64,000 bases of DNA. Source: Streptomyces lydicus (GTDB lineage Bacteria > Actinomycetota > Actinomycetes > Streptomycetales > Streptomycetaceae). The position numbers were made by a program, and so were the translations under genes. Location: NCBI RefSeq assembly GCF_004125265.1, contig NZ_RDTE01000003.1, positions 4,960,001-5,024,000 of the forward strand, in the 5' to 3' direction. Under the pieces are notes generated by a model, which ran no database searches, was not told the DNA's origin, and saw only the letters and a list, made by a program, of their open reading frames with translations. Of the stretch, positions 1 to 8,311 are shown one piece after another; positions within the stretch are counted from its first letter, which is position 1; each line of letters starts with the position of its first letter.

Positions 1-889
1 TGCGTCCGGTCCGGTAGTCGCGCAGCCGCCACCCCTGCTCGCGGGCGTGCTTGCGCAGCCGGCTGTCAGGATTGATCGCATAGGGGTGCCCGACGAGCGA
101 GAGCATCGGGATGTCGTTGGCGGAGTCGCTGTAGGCCGCGCAGTGCGAGAGGTCCAGGCCCTCCGCGGAGGCCAGGGCGCGGACGGCCTCGGCCTTGGCC
201 GGGCCGTGCAGCGGCTCGCCGACCAGTTTGCCCGTGTAAACGCCGCCGACGGACTCGGCGACGGTGCCCAGCGCGCCGGTCAGGCCGAGCCGGCGGGCGA
301 TGATCGTGGCGGTCTCGACCGGGGCCGCGGTCACCAGCCACACCTTCTGACCTGCGTCGAGGTGGGCCTGGGCGAGCGCGCGGGTGCCGGGCCAGACCCG
401 CTCGGCCATGTACTCGTCGTAGATCTCCTCGCCGATGGACATCAGCTCGGCGACGCGGTGGCCCTGGACGATGGACAGTGCGCTGTTGCGGACGTCCGCC
501 ATGTGCTCGGGGTTCTCCGAGCCGGCCAGCCGGAAGTAGATCTGCTGCCAGGCGAAGCGGGCCAGATCGCGCTTGTGGAAGAAGTGCCGCTTGTACAGGC
601 CGCGGCCGAAGTGGAACAGCGCGGCGCCCTGCATGACGGTGTTGTCCAGGTCGAAGAAGGCCGCGGCGGCCGTGTCCCCGACGACCGGGAAGTCGGGCTC
701 CGCCGGGGTCTCGGTCTCCTCGGCGGGCGGCGCTTCCTGGGAGGACTTGCGGGCGGCCTCGGCGGCGGCCTCGCCGGCCAGCACGCTGCGGGCCGTGGCG
801 GGCCGTCTGCGGCGGGTGAGCCAGCCCAGGGAGAAGAGTGCCCCGGTGGGGCTCCAGCGGGGGCGGTGAGCGGGCGACGGGCGGGCCAT
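1..889 (-). CDS. HAD-IB family phosphatase, C-terminus cut off by window edge
   Basis: The reading frame starts at ATG 889-887 and runs off the left edge without a stop. After a basic, low-complexity N-terminus of about 70 residues comes the HAD motif [12 protein letters not shown], with the two catalytic aspartates of the DxDx(T/V) signature. A cap region follows, then motif II ([10 protein letters not shown]) and the motif III/IV part with [10 protein letters not shown], which supplies the Mg-binding aspartates. This is the layout of the SerB-like HAD-IB family, annotated in actinomycetes as HAD-IB hydrolases; the substrate cannot be told from sequence. It is transcribed away from the rex-hem operon. 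The family call is secure, the exact phosphomonoester substrate unknown. Confidence 0.88.
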   Translation of the reverse strand, partial: MARPSPAHRPRWSPTGALFSLGWLTRRRRPATARSVLAGEAAAEAARKSSQEAPPAEETETPAEPDFPVVGDTAAAAFFDLDNTVMQGAALFHFGRGLYKRHFFHKRDLARFAWQQIYFRLAGSENPEHMADVRNSALSIVQGHRVAELMSIGEEIYDEYMAERVWPGTRALAQAHLDAGQKVWLVTAAPVETATIIARRLGLTGALGTVAESVGGVYTGKLVGEPLHGPAKAEAVRALASAEGLDLSHCAAYSDSANDIPMLSLVGHPYAINPDSRLRKHAREQGWRLRDYRTGR

Positions 890-934
890 GGCGCTAGCGT
901 AGCCAGTTTGTTCGGTGCAGCCGGTTACGGGCGC

Positions 935-1505
935 GTGTCAGAAGGGCCTGGAGAGGGGGAAGTGTGCATTACCGCCAGTTCTGGGGGGCCTCTGCGGGGC
1001 CTTAGGGGGCGGGCGAACACTTCCCGTAAGGGGAGGAGGAGCCCCCTGCGGGCCACAACGTGGCGAGGGGAGGGGGTATTCCGGGGGGTGGGGTACGGCG
1101 GGGCGGGGGCCTGGGAGGGCTGGGGCGCGGCGCGGGAGGGGGCGTCCCTGAGGGGGCTGCGGCGTGGCGGGGGCCGGGTGTTCCCGAAGGGGCTACGGCG
1201 CGGCGCGGGGGAGCGGTGTTTCGAGGGAGTTGCGACGCGGCAGGGGGGCGATGTCCCCAAGGGGGCTGCGGCTCGGTGGGGGAAAGGGGGCCGAGGGAGC
1301 TATGGCGCGGTAGGGGAAAGGGGCCGCGAGAGGGCTGCGGTGCGGCGGGGGGCCCGGGAAGGCTGGGGCGCGGCGCGGGAGGGGGGCGTTCCTGAGGGGA
1401 GCTGCGGGGCGGTGGGGGAAAGGGGTCCCGAGACAGCTGCGGCGCGGCGAGGGAAGGGGTGTTCCTGAGGGGGCTGCGGGGCGGCGGGTGGGGTGGTGTG
1501 GTTCG
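935..1505. repeat. G-rich degenerate repeat tract between HAD gene and glutaredoxin gene
   Basis: This gap of about 600 bases holds no convincing gene. It consists of imperfect copies of a unit like GGGGCTGCGGCGCGGCGGGG followed by variants of AAAGGG or GTTCCTGAG, spaced roughly 35-50 bases apart from about 1140 to 1490. Several ORFs run through it in different frames, all glycine/arginine-rich and without homology features, as expected from the composition. The plus strand carries many runs of four or more G and could form G-quadruplexes. Confidence 0.7.
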
Positions 1506-1508
1506 GGG

Positions 1509-1796
1509 TCAGGCGCCCAGGGCTGTGCGGAGGCGGTTGGGGTCGACGCGCCAGAAGTCGTGCTGGGCGCCGTCGACGAGGATGACCGGAATCTGCTCCC
1601 AGTACTTGTGGTGCAGTTCGGCGTCCTCGGTGATGTCCTTCTTCTCCCAGGACGCGCCGGTCTCCGCGCACACCTTCTCGATCACGGCCTGGGCGTCGTC
1701 GCAGAGGTGACAGCCCGGCTTGCCGACGAGGGTGACCATCCGGTCGGCGGGGTTCTTGCGGGGGCTGCGGCTGCGCGAGCTGAACAAGGGGGCCAT
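1509..1796 (-). CDS. glutaredoxin-family thiol oxidoreductase
   Basis: A 95-residue protein with a short basic extension and then a thioredoxin-fold core beginning MVTLVGKPGCHLCDDA. The CHLC motif is a CxxC redox pair at the usual place after the first beta strand, and the later IPVILVDG contains the cis-proline loop of glutaredoxins. It probably acts as a small cytosolic thiol-disulfide oxidoreductase; partner proteins are unknown. ATG 1796 is used; an internal ATG twenty residues later, directly before the core, is possible because no clear ribosome binding site precedes either. It lies upstream of, and divergent from, the redox sensor gene rex. Confidence 0.85.
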   Translation of the reverse strand: MAPLFSSRSRSPRKNPADRMVTLVGKPGCHLCDDAQAVIEKVCAETGASWEKKDITEDAELHHKYWEQIPVILVDGAQHDFWRVDPNRLRTALGA

Positions 1797-1984
1797 GGAG
1801 TCATTGTGCCGGGTTGTGGTGCGTGGGTGGGTGGGTGTGCGTGCCCGTAGCGGCCGGGCCGCCGGGCCTGCCGTCGGGCGGGCGTGTTGTGGCGGTCGGG
1901 GCCGTGCTGCCCCAGGGCCGTATCCCGGGCGGGTGTGTCATACGGGCCGGGCCGGCCAGCGCCGCCGGGCCGGCCAGCGCCGCC

Positions 1985-2150
1985 GGACCTCGGACCCCGG
2001 CCCCCCCCGGGCGGCCGGCCCCCGGCCCCGCGCCCCGCACCCCGGCCCCGCGCCCCGCGCCCCGGCCCCGCGCCCCGGCCCCGCACCCCGGTACCCGGCC
2101 GTCGCGCCCCGCCCCCGGCAGCCGGTCGCCGTGCCCCGCCCCCCCGGACA
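1985..2150. repeat. C-rich low-complexity tract upstream of rex
   Basis: Within the 680-base gap between the glutaredoxin gene and rex is a tract made almost entirely of variants of CCCCGGCCCCGCGCC. Long ORFs cross it on both strands but encode only Pro/Ala/Arg or Gly/Ala/Arg strings. The minus strand is rich in GGGG runs. Apart from this tract and the Rex operator at 2386, nothing recognisable was seen in the gap. Confidence 0.65.
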
Positions 2151-2385
2151 CCCGCAGCCCGGAATCGAGGCGCGCCTCCGGTTGTCCGGGTCGATTACCA
2201 TCGATGGGCGATTTGTAGGTTTCCGGGGGTATAGCGGTGAGGAGTGAGGGCGCGTGCTCCCGTGGGTGCTGCCGTGTTTCGCGGGTGGCGCGAGTGAACG
2301 GCGTGACGTGGGAGTTGGTTCCGCGGCGGCTTGTAATAGGCGCGTGAGCCCGGTCACTTTGGGCGGACAAACCGGACACCATCTT

Positions 2386-2401
2386 TGTGCACGCGTTCAC
2401 A
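2386..2401. promoter_or_regulatory. Rex operator (ROP site)
   Basis: TGTGCACGCGTTCACA is a near-perfect copy of the published Rex operator TGTGAACNNNTTCACA (one half-site base differs). It lies 78 bases before the rex start codon. Rex of Streptomyces is known to repress its own rex-hemACD operon through such a site when the NADH/NAD ratio is high, so autoregulation is expected here. Confidence 0.85.
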
Positions 2402-2478
2402 AAGACATAGCCTGCAGAAGACAGGGCGGTCGGGTTCCATGCGGTCGCCCGCAGCCCCGCTCTACCCGCAGGAGCACC

Positions 2479-3252
2479 GTGGCAACTGGCCGAACTCACC
2501 GACCGGCGACCCGCAGCCGAGGCATTCCCGAGGCCACCGTCGCCCGGCTTCCGCTGTATCTGCGTGCACTGACCGCGCTGTCCGAGCGCTCGGTCCCCAC
2601 GGTCTCCTCCGAGGAACTCGCCGCCGCCGCCGGGGTCAACTCCGCCAAGCTGCGCAAGGACTTCTCCTACCTCGGCTCCTACGGGACCCGCGGTGTCGGC
2701 TACGACGTGGAGTACCTCGTCTACCAGATCTCGCGCGAGCTGGGGCTGACGCAGGATTGGCCGGTTGTGATCGTCGGTATCGGTAACCTCGGCGCCGCGC
2801 TCGCCAACTACGGCGGCTTCGCCTCCCGTGGCTTCCGGGTCGCCGCGCTGATCGACGCCGATCCGGCCATGGCCGGCAAGCCCGTCGCGGGCATCGGGGT
2901 CCAGCACACCGACGAGCTGGAGCACATCATCGAGAGCAACGGTGTGTCGATCGGTGTCATCGCCACACCGGCCGGGGCCGCCCAGCAGGTCTGTGACCGG
3001 CTGGTCGCCGCCGGCGTCACCTCGATCCTCAACTTCGCGCCGACCGTGCTGACCGTCCCCGACGGGGTGGACGTGCGCAAGGTCGACCTGTCGATAGAGC
3101 TGCAGATCCTCGCCTTCCACGAGCAGCGCAAGGCGGGCGAGGAGACCGGGCCCGAGAGCGGCACCCCGGCCACGGCCGCCCGTGCCGCCGCAGCCGTGGC
3201 CGGCGACCGCAAGGGACCTGACGGGGACATGCCCGCCGTGATGCCGGCATGA
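2479..3252 (+). CDS. rex: redox-sensing transcriptional repressor Rex
   Basis: A 257-residue protein. GTG 2479 is chosen because GGAG lies six bases upstream and the N-terminus VATGRTHRPATRSRGIP matches Streptomyces Rex; the frame stays open further upstream but through non-conserved sequence. Residues about 15-85 form the winged helix (PLYLRALTALSER, SAKLRKDFSYLGSYGTRGVGY). The Rossmann domain begins with VVIVGIGNLG (GxGxxG at about 100-105), which binds NADH or NAD. The C-terminus carries the domain-swapping helix LSIELQILAFHEQR. Rex derepresses respiratory and heme genes when NADH rises. It overlaps hemA by four bases (ATGA), indicating translational coupling. Confidence 0.97.
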   Translation: MATGRTHRPATRSRGIPEATVARLPLYLRALTALSERSVPTVSSEELAAAAGVNSAKLRKDFSYLGSYGTRGVGYDVEYLVYQISRELGLTQDWPVVIVGIGNLGAALANYGGFASRGFRVAALIDADPAMAGKPVAGIGVQHTDELEHIIESNGVSIGVIATPAGAAQQVCDRLVAAGVTSILNFAPTVLTVPDGVDVRKVDLSIELQILAFHEQRKAGEETGPESGTPATAARAAAAVAGDRKGPDGDMPAVMPA

Positions 3253-4616
3253 CCCTCCTGGTCGTCGGACTGAGCCACCGCAGCGCGCCGGTGAGCGTGC
3301 TGGAGCGGGCCGCGCTCGCTCCCGAGGCGCGCGGCAAGCTGCTGCAGGACGCGGTGTCGGCCGAGCCGGTCACCGAGTCCGCGGTGCTGTCCACCTGCAA
3401 CCGCATCGAGCTCTACGCCGACGTGGACAAGTTCCACGCCGGTGTCGCCGAGCTCTCCACCCTCCTGGCCCGCCACAGCGGCGCCGGTCTGGAGGAGCTC
3501 ACCCCTTATCTCTACGTCCACTACGAGGACCGCGCCGTCCACCACCTCTTCTCGGTGGCCTGCGGCCTGGACTCGATGGTCGTCGGCGAGGGCCAGATCC
3601 TCGGGCAGATCAAGGACGCGCTGGCCGTCGCCCAGGAACTGCACACCGCGGGACGGCTGCTGAACGACCTGTTCCAGCAGGCGCTGCGGGTCGGCAAGCG
3701 GGCGCACAGCGAGACCGGTATCGACAAGGCCGGACAGTCGCTGGTCACCTTCGGGCTGGAGCAGCTCGCGGGCGACCGGGACGTCGAGGCCTGGGCGCGC
3801 GGCAAGCGGGCGCTGGTCATCGGCGCCGGATCGATGTCGTCGCTGGCCGCCACCACCCTCGTACGGGCCGGTGTCGGCGAACTGGCCGTCGCCAACCGCA
3901 CCGTCGAGCGCGCCGAACGGCTCGTGCGGATCCTCACCGAGCCGGGCGGCCCCGGTGCCGCGAACGGGCTCGCCGCCCGTGCGGCCGCCATGACCTCGGT
4001 TCCCCAGGAGCTGGCGCTCGCCGACATCGTGGTCTCCTGTACCGGCGCGACCGGTCTGGTCCTGGCCGGCGAGATGGTCGCGGCCGCGCGCCAGGGCAGC
4101 ACGGCTCCGCTGGCGCTGCTCGACCTCGCGATGCCGCGGGACATAGACGCCGCGGTCCACCGGATCGAGGGCGCGCACCTCGTCGACATCGAATCGCTGG
4201 CCGACGCGTCCGCGGACGCGCCGATGGCGGCCGACGTGGACAAGGTGCGCGGCATCGTCTCCGACGAGGTGGCCGCGTTCGGCGCCGCCCAGCGGGCCGC
4301 GCACATCACCCCCACCGTGGTCGCCCTGCGCACCATGGCGGCGGATGTCGTCGCCGGTGAGATCGCCCGGCTCGACGGCCGCCTTCCCGACCTGGACGAC
4401 AAGCAGCGCGCCGAGATCACCCAGACCGTGCGCCGCGTCGTCGACAAACTCCTGCACGCGCCCACCGTTCGGGTCAAGCAGCTGGCCAGCGAGCCCGGCG
4501 GCGCCGGGTACGCGGACGCCCTGCGGGAACTCTTCGACCTCGACCCCCAGACGGTCGCTGCCGTCAGCCGGGCCGACACGCGCGCCGACAGGCACGATGC
4601 ACGGGAGCGGGCATGA
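3249..4616 (+). CDS. hemA: glutamyl-tRNA reductase
   Basis: A 455-residue HemA, the first enzyme of the C5 route, which reduces glutamyl-tRNA(Glu) to glutamate-1-semialdehyde with NADPH. The catalytic cysteine is C50 in the signature STCNRIE. The central region GLDSMVVGEGQILGQIKDA and the NADPH-binding stretch ALVIGAGSMSSLAA are typical. The helical C-terminal dimerisation domain ends at about residue 430 (VVDKLLHAPTVRVKQLA). The start overlaps the rex stop and the stop overlaps the hemC start, both as ATGA, so rex-hemA-hemC are one coupled operon under the Rex operator. Its partner hemL is elsewhere in this window, at 40.8 kb. Confidence 0.97.
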   Translation: MTLLVVGLSHRSAPVSVLERAALAPEARGKLLQDAVSAEPVTESAVLSTCNRIELYADVDKFHAGVAELSTLLARHSGAGLEELTPYLYVHYEDRAVHHLFSVACGLDSMVVGEGQILGQIKDALAVAQELHTAGRLLNDLFQQALRVGKRAHSETGIDKAGQSLVTFGLEQLAGDRDVEAWARGKRALVIGAGSMSSLAATTLVRAGVGELAVANRTVERAERLVRILTEPGGPGAANGLAARAAAMTSVPQELALADIVVSCTGATGLVLAGEMVAAARQGSTAPLALLDLAMPRDIDAAVHRIEGAHLVDIESLADASADAPMAADVDKVRGIVSDEVAAFGAAQRAAHITPTVVALRTMAADVVAGEIARLDGRLPDLDDKQRAEITQTVRRVVDKLLHAPTVRVKQLASEPGGAGYADALRELFDLDPQTVAAVSRADTRADRHDARERA

Positions 4617-5641
4617 CCGACAGCACCACGAGAGCACTGCGGCTGGGCACGCGGCGCAGCAAGCTCGCCATGGCCCAGTCCGGGCAGATCGCCGAGGCGG
4701 TCCGCCGGCTGACGGGCCGTCCCGTCGAGCTGGTGGAGATCACCACCTACGGCGACACCTCCCGGGAACACCTCGCGCAGATCGGCGGCACCGGCGTCTT
4801 CGTCTCCGCGCTGCGTGACGCGCTGCTCGCCGGGGAGATCGACTTCGCCGTCCACTCCCTCAAGGACCTGCCGACCACCCAGCCCGAGACCCTGGTGCTG
4901 GCCGCGATACCCGTACGGGAAGACCCCCGGGACGCGCTGATCGCCAGGGACGGGCTCACTTTCGAGCAGCTGACCGCCGACGAGGACCGGGTGGCCCGTA
5001 TCGGCACCGGCTCCCCCAGGAGGATGGCGCAGCTCAACGCCTGGGCCAGGTCGCTGGACCGGCGTGTGGAGACCGTGCCGATACGCGGGAACATCGACAC
5101 CCGCATCGGCTTCGTCGAGAAGGGGGAACTGGACGCGGTCGTACTGGCCGCCGCCGGACTCACCCGGATCGGCCGGATCGACGAGGCGACGCAGCTGCTG
5201 TCGCCCGACATGGTTTTGCCCGCCCCCGGCCAGGGGGCACTGGCGATCGAGTGCGCTGCGGTCAACGTGGACCTCATCGCCCGGCTCGCCGAGCTCGACG
5301 ACCCGGACACCCGGGCCGCCGTGACCGCCGAGCGATCCCTGCTCGCCGCCCTGGAGGCCGGCTGTTCCGCACCCGTCGGAGCGCTGGCCGATCTTTCCCC
5401 GAGTGCTCGACTTCGTTCGAGCAGGGGAGGCCCCAAGGCCGACGAGCAGGCTGTCACCGAATTGCATCTGCGTGGTGTCGTCGGCACGACCGACGGCAGC
5501 ACGCTGGTGCAACTGTCCACCACCGGGCACGTACCCGCCTCTCCCGACGACGTGTCGACCCCGCTGAACATGGGTCGTGAACTCGCCGCCGAGATGCTCG
5601 CCAAGGGTGCGGCCGGTCTTATGGGGGAGCGAGCACTTTGA
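4613..5641 (+). CDS. hemC: porphobilinogen deaminase (hydroxymethylbilane synthase)
   Basis: A 342-residue enzyme joining four porphobilinogens into hydroxymethylbilane. Seen are the N-terminal LRLGTRRSKLAMAQ, the catalytic aspartate region DFAVHSLKDLPT, the arginine-rich substrate stretch GTGSPRRMAQL, and C251 in LEAGCSAPVGALAD, which carries the dipyrromethane cofactor. Immediately after LAD, residues 261-275 (LSPSARLRSSRGGPK) look foreign: they are encoded by a palindromic element inserted in frame, where related HemC proteins have a short loop. The rest of domain 3 continues normally. The enzyme is probably functional, since the insert is in a surface loop of the C-terminal domain. It is coupled to hemA and hemD by overlaps. 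Confidence 0.95.
   Translation: MTDSTTRALRLGTRRSKLAMAQSGQIAEAVRRLTGRPVELVEITTYGDTSREHLAQIGGTGVFVSALRDALLAGEIDFAVHSLKDLPTTQPETLVLAAIPVREDPRDALIARDGLTFEQLTADEDRVARIGTGSPRRMAQLNAWARSLDRRVETVPIRGNIDTRIGFVEKGELDAVVLAAAGLTRIGRIDEATQLLSPDMVLPAPGQGALAIECAAVNVDLIARLAELDDPDTRAAVTAERSLLAALEAGCSAPVGALADLSPSARLRSSRGGPKADEQAVTELHLRGVVGTTDGSTLVQLSTTGHVPASPDDVSTPLNMGRELAAEMLAKGAAGLMGERAL
5391..5436. repeat. short palindromic element inserted in frame into hemC
   Basis: A hairpin with arms TGCTCGA (5404-5410) and TCGAGCA (5417-5423) is flanked by CCCC and GGGG and followed by a second C-run (5431-5434). A related element with the same CCCC-GAG ... GAGCA-GGGG-CCCC order lies at 32514-32547 in the opposite orientation. 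Its length keeps the hemC frame open. It resembles the small mobile palindromes that recur in Streptomyces genomes; that identity is an inference. Confidence 0.6.
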
Positions 5642-7284
5642 ACCCCACCGCCCCAAACCACTCCGCCGGTCAGGTCACCTTCCTGGGTGCCGGGCCGGGT
5701 GACCCGGGTCTGCTGACGCTGCGTGCCGTGGAGGCGCTGGCCTCCGCGGACGTACTCATTGCCGACCCGCAGGTGCTGGACGTCGTGCGCGTGCATGCCC
5801 GCGCACAGGTGGACACACCACTGCAGGCATCAGCTGACGAGGCGTCAATCCCCGCCGACGTCCCTACCCTTAGGGACACCGCCAATCTTGTCATGACGGC
5901 CGCCCGTGCGGGCAAGCGGGTCGTGCGTGCCGTCACCGGGGACCCCGGCCTCGACGGCGATGTCGCCGAGGAGATGCTGGCGTGCGCCTCCGAGGGCATC
6001 GTCTTCGAGGTGGTGCCCGGTATCGCCGCGGCCGTCGGTGTACCCGCGTACGCCGGTGTCCCGCTGCGTGACGCCGAGGGCACCGACGTGCGTTTCGTCG
6101 ACGCCCGCAGCGCCGATGCGCGCTGCTGGTCCGAGGTCGGTGCCAGTGACGCCACCGCCGTCGTCTCCACCACCCTCGACTCGGTGGCCGCGGCCGCCGC
6201 TGAGCTGGTGTCCGGGGGCCGCAAGCCGGACACCCCGATGACCGTCACGGTCGCCGGCACCACCACCCGCCAGCGCACCTGGACGGCCACCCTCGGGTCG
6301 GTCGCGCAGGTGCTGAAGGCCGCAAAGGTGCTGCCGTCGGCGGACGGCGGCCAGCCGGTCATAGCCGTGGTCGGTGAGCGCAGTGCCGCGGCCCAGCGCG
6401 ACCGGCTGTCGTGGTTCGAGTCCAAGCCGCTGTTCGGCTGGCGGGTGCTCGTGCCGCGGACCAAGGAGCAGGCCGCTTCGCTCTCCGACCAGCTCGTCTC
6501 GTACGGCGCGGTGTCGCACGAGGTCCCGACCATCGCCGTCGAGCCGCCGCGTACCCCGCAGCAGATGGAGCGCGCGGTCAAGGGCCTGGTGACCGGCCGC
6601 TACGAGTGGATCGCCTTCACTTCGGTCAACGCCGTCAAGGCCGTCCGGGAGAAGTTCGAGGAGTACGGCCTCGACGCCCGCGCCTTCGCCGGGATCAAGG
6701 TCGCAGCGGTCGGCGAACAGACCGCCAAGGCGCTGGTCGCCTTCGGTGTGAAGCCCGACCTGGTGCCGAGCGGCGAGCAGTCGGCCGCCGGTCTGCTGGA
6801 GGACTGGCCGCCCTACGACGCGGTCTTCGACCCGATCGACCGGGTCTTCCTGCCACGCGCCGACATCGCCACCGAGACCCTGGTGGCCGGCCTGATCGAG
6901 CTGGGCTGGGAGGTCGACGACGTCACCGCCTACCGGACGGTGCGCGCCTCGCCGCCGCCGGCCGAGACGCGTGAGGCGATCAAGGGTGGCGGCTTCGACG
7001 CCGTGCTGTTCACGTCGTCGAGCACGGTGCGGAACCTGGTCGGTATCGCGGGCAAGCCGCACAACGTGACGGTCATCGCCTGTATCGGTCCGGCCACCGC
7101 CAAGACCGCCGAGGAGCACGGCCTGCGGGTGGACGTCATGTCGCCCGAGCCGTCGGTCCACAAGCTGGCCGAGGCGCTGGCGGACTTCGGCGCGGCGCGG
7201 CGCGATGCCGCCGTGGAGGCCGGGGACCCGGTCACCCGGCCGAGCGAGCGGCGGCCGGGGTCGCGTCGGCGGGCCCGTAGCTGA
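5638..7284 (+). CDS. hemD: bifunctional uroporphyrinogen-III C-methyltransferase / uroporphyrinogen-III synthase
   Basis: A 548-residue fusion. Residues about 12-255 are a SUMT (CobA/CysG-type) SAM-dependent methyltransferase, opening with TFLGAGPGDPGLLTLRA and containing GVPAYAGVPLR. Residues about 268-520 are uroporphyrinogen-III synthase (GWRVLVPRTKEQA, WIAFTSVNAVKA, ending near FDAVLFTSSSTVRN and IACIGPATAKTAEEHGL). The protein cyclises hydroxymethylbilane and can methylate uroporphyrinogen III towards siroheme and cobalamin. The start is TTG 5638, overlapping the hemC stop (TTGA); no better start fits. The SUMT domain looks less conserved at its substrate loop than stand-alone CobA, so that activity is less sure. 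A degraded copy of the 3' end lies at 9311-9444. Confidence 0.93.
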   Translation: MNPTAPNHSAGQVTFLGAGPGDPGLLTLRAVEALASADVLIADPQVLDVVRVHARAQVDTPLQASADEASIPADVPTLRDTANLVMTAARAGKRVVRAVTGDPGLDGDVAEEMLACASEGIVFEVVPGIAAAVGVPAYAGVPLRDAEGTDVRFVDARSADARCWSEVGASDATAVVSTTLDSVAAAAAELVSGGRKPDTPMTVTVAGTTTRQRTWTATLGSVAQVLKAAKVLPSADGGQPVIAVVGERSAAAQRDRLSWFESKPLFGWRVLVPRTKEQAASLSDQLVSYGAVSHEVPTIAVEPPRTPQQMERAVKGLVTGRYEWIAFTSVNAVKAVREKFEEYGLDARAFAGIKVAAVGEQTAKALVAFGVKPDLVPSGEQSAAGLLEDWPPYDAVFDPIDRVFLPRADIATETLVAGLIELGWEVDDVTAYRTVRASPPPAETREAIKGGGFDAVLFTSSSTVRNLVGIAGKPHNVTVIACIGPATAKTAEEHGLRVDVMSPEPSVHKLAEALADFGAARRDAAVEAGDPVTRPSERRPGSRRRARS

Positions 7285-7313
7285 GCGGAGCGGTAGCAGC
7301 GGGAACGGCTTGA

Positions 7314-7339
7314 GGGCGCCCCTTTGGGGGCGCCCTTTT
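7314..7339 (+). terminator. intrinsic terminator of the rex-hemACD operon
   Basis: GGGCGCCCC (7314-7322) and GGGGCGCCC (7327-7335) pair perfectly around a TTTG loop and are followed by TTTT. It starts 30 bases after the hemD stop. A diverged copy follows the hemD remnant at 9474. Confidence 0.85.
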
Positions 7340-7390
7340 GCGCGAGGGCGGGCGGCCGCCCGCCCTCGCCGAGCGGGACTACGCGGTCAC

Positions 7391-7446
7391 CCGCTGCCTT
7401 TCACCGGCTGCCTTTCACCGGCTGTCCTTCACCCGCTGCCCTTCAT
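7391..7446. repeat. four 14-base tandem repeats over the stop of the alpha/beta hydrolase gene
   Basis: Four consecutive 14-mers of the form CCGCTGCCTTTCAC (variants CGGCTGTCCTTCAC and CCGCTGCCCTTCAT) span the 3' end and stop codon of the minus-strand hydrolase gene. The C-terminal residues GQRVKDSR are encoded by the first units, so the repeat has reshaped the gene end. Confidence 0.7.
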
Positions 7447-8212
7447 CCGCGGCGGCCCGGAGCAGCACCCCGGTGAGCTCGTCCGGGACGGAGAGCATCG
7501 GCCAGTGCCCGGTGTCGAGTTCGAAGAAGCCCACATGAGGCTCGGCGAGCACCTGGAAGCGCGGATCCCCCGACCGCACCAGGGACTCGACCATGGCGAT
7601 GTTCATCCCCGTGCCGGTACAGAAGACGCCGCTGCTCGGCAGCTCGGCGGTGGCCCCCGACAGCCGGAGCGGCTGGGTGAGCGCACCCAGCGGCTGCGGC
7701 GAGGCCAGGCGGGCGAGCCGGGCCAGCGCGTCCGCGGGGACGTCTGCGACGCTGTTCCGGCCCCGCACGGCGTCGAGTGACGGCGGGGGGATCCGCCAGC
7801 CGTCCTCGGCCTGTTCGGCCCGTTGCCGCCACCCGTCGCGGACCGCGGGATCGGGCTCGAAGGTGTCCACCAGACTGCGCACCGAGAAGCCGTCCATCGG
7901 CAGGGGCGCCGACACGTACACGATCCGGGACACCCGTTCCGGGCGCCGGTCGGCGGCGCCCAGCGCCGGGAAGCTGCCGGAACAGTGGGCGACGAGCACC
8001 ACCTCGGGCGTGTCCAGGTGATCGATGAGCTGCACCAGATCCTCGATATGGGTCTCCAAGTCCGTTTCCGGGCCCGCCAGATGGCGGCGGTCGCCCATGC
8101 CCGTGAGCGTGGCCGCGCAGGCCTCGGCTCCCCGCTCCCGCAGCCGGTCCACCACGTCCTGCCACAGCCAGCCGCCCATGTGACCGCCCGCCACCAGCAC
8201 ATACGCCGTCAT
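7415..8212 (-). CDS. alpha/beta-hydrolase with cysteine at the nucleophile position
   Basis: A 265-residue single-domain alpha/beta hydrolase starting at ATG 8212 behind GAGGAGG. The N-terminus YVLVAGGHMGGWLWQDVVDRL contains the oxyanion-hole HGG-like loop. At the nucleophile elbow the sequence is VVLVAHCSGSFPA, so where MhpC/EstA-like relatives have GHSxG the residue is C77. A late His lies in LDTGHWPML. A cysteine nucleophile occurs in dienelactone hydrolases, so activity is plausible but substrate is unknown; S78 directly after it is an alternative nucleophile. The gene is divergent from a MerR regulator and has a MerR-type promoter with a 19-base spacer, so it is probably induced by a small molecule. 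Confidence 0.85.
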   Translation of the reverse strand: MTAYVLVAGGHMGGWLWQDVVDRLRERGAEACAATLTGMGDRRHLAGPETDLETHIEDLVQLIDHLDTPEVVLVAHCSGSFPALGAADRRPERVSRIVYVSAPLPMDGFSVRSLVDTFEPDPAVRDGWRQRAEQAEDGWRIPPPSLDAVRGRNSVADVPADALARLARLASPQPLGALTQPLRLSGATAELPSSGVFCTGTGMNIAMVESLVRSGDPRFQVLAEPHVGFFELDTGHWPMLSVPDELTGVLLRAAADEGQRVKDSR

Positions 8213-8277
8213 CAACGCCTCCTCGTACAGCTCGGCCGCGCGTCCGGACCCCCGATGACCCGGCCGCGCATGCCGTT

Positions 8278-8308
8278 ACGGTAGGAACTCCCCCTGAGGG
8301 AGGTTCAA
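8278..8308 (-). promoter_or_regulatory. MerR-type promoter and operator of the alpha/beta hydrolase gene
   Basis: Reading the minus strand, TTGAAC (8308-8303) and TACCGT (8283-8278) are separated by exactly 19 bases, and the spacer is filled by the imperfect dyad GAACCTCCC / GGGGGAGTTC. The overlong spacer with a central dyad is the hallmark of promoters that MerR proteins activate by DNA distortion. The same dyad overlaps the merR ribosome binding site, which would also allow autorepression. Confidence 0.75.
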
Positions 8309-8311
8309 GGC

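Noticed and set aside
1799-2478. Upstream extension of rex to 2254
   Set aside because: The frame is open because of composition, but conservation starts at GTG 2479, where a GGAG sequence is correctly spaced, and the Rex operator lies inside the extension.
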